From JAPLDA01 sp043742705 (GTDB lineage Bacteria > Bacteroidota > Bacteroidia > AKYH767-A > 2013-40CM-41-45): DNA of 8,497 nucleotides. The DNA lies in NCBI GenBank assembly GCA_043742705.1, contig JAYTXY010000209.1, forward strand, positions 1-8,497. Direction: 5' to 3'. Below are positions 7,076 to 8,497 of this stretch, in pieces. A program made the position numbers and the translations under genes. Positions within the stretch are counted from its first letter, which is position 1; every line of letters starts with the position of its first letter. Under the pieces are notes generated by a model. That model made no database searches. It was not told the DNA's origin and worked only from the letters and a program-made list of their open reading frames with translations.

Positions 7076-7113
7076 AAGTCTCTCCGCCAATTGGCGGAAG
7101 ATTTAGAGGGGCT
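7076..7113. repeat. Palindromic intergenic element with a conserved-looking flank
   Basis: TCCGCCAATTGGCGGA (7083-7098) is a perfect 16-base palindrome. The stem extends outward as AAGTCT (7076-7081) pairing with AGATTT (7099-7104), with one G-T wobble and one bulged C. The asymmetric flank AGAGGGGCT (7105-7113) follows. From memory, the arrangement AAGTCTC-stem-GATTTAGAGGGG recurs between genes in many Bacteroidota genomes, so this is probably a dispersed repeat rather than a gene-specific site. AATGG-T-run-ATT is directly repeated on either side (7060-7073 and 7114-7126). Confidence 0.65.
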
Positions 7114-7121
7114 AATGGTTT

Positions 7122-7571
7122 TTATTTCTTACCGTATTTCGGAAGCTTTCCTTCTTTGATCAGTTCATCTACTTTCTTTTTGTGCTCCTCAAAATCACCA
7201 AAGCAAAGAGCTGACAACATTTCTTCACGTGTCATTTCTTTGTTGCCTAACTGCTTTTTAATTTCATCGCTGCAACGATCAACAAATTTTTCAAAACGCT
7301 CAGGAGCCCAGATGTATTCACGTTTTGTCCAATCCGGCTTTGAACGATCCACCGTAAATTCCTTTGGAAGCTCGCCATGAATGACCGTTTTCAAATCAAG
7401 TCCTTCATACGATTTCGGAAGTATCCGGTTATCAAATATCAGCGGACGGCTGATATCAATCACGTGTTTTTTTCGTTTCGGATCAATCATCTTGAGCCCG
7501 TTAACGCGCAAACCTTTTTTCTTCAGGTAAGCGAACTTCTTTTCGAAGCGATCAAGTGTCTCGTACAGCAT
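7122..7571 (-). CDS. Lys-rich 149-residue protein of unknown function between paaZ and the crotonase-family gene
   Basis: I do not recognise this protein. It starts at ATG 7571 (MLYETLDRFEKKFAYLKKKG) and ends KLPKYGKK. It is strongly charged and Lys-rich, with no signal peptide, membrane segment or cysteine cluster, so it is soluble and probably cytoplasmic. The first 25 residues look helical. A beta-like stretch follows (VNGLKMIDPKRKKHVIDISR, then PLIFDNRILP), then two conserved-looking aromatic patches (SKPDWTKREYIWAPERFEKF at about 87-106 and LCFGDFEEHKKKVDEL at about 122-137). The C-terminal half looks like a helical bundle. Codon use and openness support a real gene, and both opposite-strand frames over it are poor. 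It follows paaZ by 90 bases on the same strand and is closed by a hairpin terminator, so paaZ and this gene are plausibly co-transcribed. A link to phenylacetate metabolism is inferred from position only. Confidence 0.75.
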   Translation of the reverse strand: MLYETLDRFEKKFAYLKKKGLRVNGLKMIDPKRKKHVIDISRPLIFDNRILPKSYEGLDLKTVIHGELPKEFTVDRSKPDWTKREYIWAPERFEKFVDRCSDEIKKQLGNKEMTREEMLSALCFGDFEEHKKKVDELIKEGKLPKYGKK

Positions 7572-7595
7572 GGTTTTGTGTGTTTTTGAATTCGT

Positions 7596-7664
7596 GTATT
7601 ATGCGTAGTGTGATATGAGTAGTGAGATGTGAGTCCCGAAGTATCGGGATGCGATATGTGATTA
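7596..7664. repeat. Heptamer tandem repeat between paaZ and the small gene, interrupted by a hairpin
   Basis: GTATTAT (7596), GCGTAGT (7603), GTGATAT (7610), GAGTAGT (7617) and GAGATGT (7624) follow at exact 7-base steps with a G.....T frame. A palindrome (7634-7649) then interrupts the series. The period resumes with GCGATAT (7651) and GTGATTA (7658). The last unit contains the paaZ stop codon (complement of TTA 7662-7664). The array fills most of the 90-base gap. Confidence 0.8.
7634..7649. repeat. Small perfect hairpin inserted in the heptamer array
   Basis: TCCCGA (7634-7639) and TCGGGA (7644-7649) are perfect inverted repeats around the loop AGTA. There is no T-run on either strand, so it is not a classical terminator. 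It sits 15 bases downstream of the paaZ stop on the minus strand and breaks the 7-base phase (20 bases instead of 21), as an insertion into an existing array would. Confidence 0.75.
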
Positions 7665-8497
7665 TTGTTTGGATGCCACTAAGGTTAAAACTGTTTCGAC
7701 TGCGACTGTTTCATTTCGTTGATTCGAGACAACTACGTCCCACTCTACAACTCCTTGTGGTATTTGTCCTTCGCGATCTTCCTTTTTTGTCTTTGTTTTA
7801 CAGGTAAGCTTTACTCCGATGGTATCACCGACATACACAGGCTGCGTGAAACGTAGATTGTCGAGACCGTAGTTTGCCAACACCGGACCTTTCTTCGGGT
7901 CAACGAATAAACCGGCTGCTGCTGCAATTACAAAGTAGCCGTGAGCCACGCGCTTTTCAAAGATGCTTCCTTCCAATGCTGTCTCATCTGTGTGCGCATA
8001 AAAGAAATCTCCGCTGATGCCGGCAAAGTTTACAATGTCGGCTTCTGTAACTGTACGTTTATGTGTAATGAGTGTATCACCTACATTAATTTCTTCAAAA
8101 TATTTTCTGAACGGATGAATGACATCTTCCTTAGTTTCAGCTCCAGGCAAATATGTATTCATGATATGCATGAGCGTAGTTGGAGAACCTTGCAAAGCCG
8201 TACGCTGCATGTAATGTTTCACACCGCGCATTCCGCCCATCTCTTCACCTCCACCAGCACGACCCGGACCACCGTGAACTAAATGCGGCAACGGAGAACC
8301 GTGACCTGTTGATTCAGCAGCACTGTTTTTATTTATGATTACCATTCTGCCGTGCATTGAAGCCGCACCGAGAACAATTTCTTTTGCAAATTTATCGTCT
8401 GCTGTAAACAACGAGCCAACCAAACTTCCACGACCCATCTTTGCAAGTTCGGCAGCTTCAGCAGCAGTTTTGTAAGGCATCACTGTACTCACCGGAC
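7662..8497 (-). CDS. paaZ: PaaZ, bifunctional oxepin-CoA hydrolase / semialdehyde dehydrogenase, C-terminal 278 residues
   Basis: The fragment matches the C-terminal part of PaaZ as I know it from E. coli. Numbered from the in-frame GTG at 8492, it has the end of the aldehyde dehydrogenase domain (PVSTVMPY, then STGHGSPLPHLVHGGPGRAG at 61-80 and GVKHYMQRTALQGSPT at 90-105). A MaoC-like hot-dog hydratase domain follows, from about IHPFRKYFEE (125) to the end. SGDFFYAH (160-167) holds Asp162 and His167, equivalent to the E. coli hydratase pair Asp561/His566. The ring-opening half acts on oxepin-CoA and the dehydrogenase half oxidises the aldehyde to 3-oxo-5,6-dehydrosuberyl-CoA, in aerobic phenylacetate degradation in the cytoplasm. 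The family is about 680 residues, so about 400, including the dehydrogenase catalytic Glu and Cys, lie beyond the right edge. The GTG at 8492 is internal: the frame stays open to the edge (Pro codon 8493-8495) and the dehydrogenase domain continues. The stop lies within a heptamer array. Confidence 0.95.
   Translation of the reverse strand, partial: PVSTVMPYKTAAEAAELAKMGRGSLVGSLFTADDKFAKEIVLGAASMHGRMVIINKNSAAESTGHGSPLPHLVHGGPGRAGGGEEMGGMRGVKHYMQRTALQGSPTTLMHIMNTYLPGAETKEDVIHPFRKYFEEINVGDTLITHKRTVTEADIVNFAGISGDFFYAHTDETALEGSIFEKRVAHGYFVIAAAAGLFVDPKKGPVLANYGLDNLRFTQPVYVGDTIGVKLTCKTKTKKEDREGQIPQGVVEWDVVVSNQRNETVAVETVLTLVASKQ

Noticed and set aside
8490..8492. GTG at 8490-8492 (minus strand) as the start of an independent 276-residue gene
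   Set aside because: The product begins in the middle of an aldehyde dehydrogenase domain and the frame stays open to the window edge, so the gene simply continues outside.

Overview
The window looks like chromosomal DNA from a member of the Bacteroidota, probably of the Chitinophagia/Sphingobacteriia/Flavobacteriia type. The signs are moderately AT-rich coding sequence, a lipoprotein with a short LNGC lipobox, a long TPR protein paired with an outer-membrane barrel protein, a TAnnTTTG-type -7 element, A-rich leaders without clear Shine-Dalgarno sites, and a PaaZ-type phenylacetate enzyme. I see no tRNA, rRNA, insertion sequence or CRISPR array.

Layout. Positions 1-140 (minus) hold the N-terminus of an unrecognised small protein that leaves the window. 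Positions 248-1111 (minus) encode a secreted lipoprotein of unknown function with its own intrinsic terminator. Divergent from it, 1326-4409 and 4454-6130 (plus) form a two-gene unit: a 1027-residue exported TPR protein and a 558-residue outer-membrane beta-barrel protein without a recognisable plug domain. They converge on a minus-strand block. In transcription order this block is paaZ (8497 to 7662, 5' end outside the window), a Lys-rich 149-residue protein of unknown function (7571-7122), a terminator-like hairpin, and an enoyl-CoA hydratase/isomerase family protein (6972-6205). PaaZ opens the oxepin-CoA ring and oxidises the resulting aldehyde in aerobic phenylacetyl-CoA breakdown. The crotonase-family protein is a plausible downstream hydratase or isomerase of the same route, but it keeps only one of the two classical catalytic glutamates.

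The most unusual content lies between the genes. Nearly every intergenic gap contains a short array of degenerate 7-bp tandem repeats, each array with its own heptamer (146-166, 4404-4452, 6124-6172, 6174-6194, 6984-7018, 7596-7664). Three arrays start inside the stop codon of the neighbouring gene. A related period-14 (2 x 7) exact duplication lies inside the signal-peptide codons of the barrel protein, so one DNA unit is read in two frames. Two palindromic elements sit in or beside these arrays. These heptamer arrays and the TPR-barrel pair are the two items here that deserve attention.
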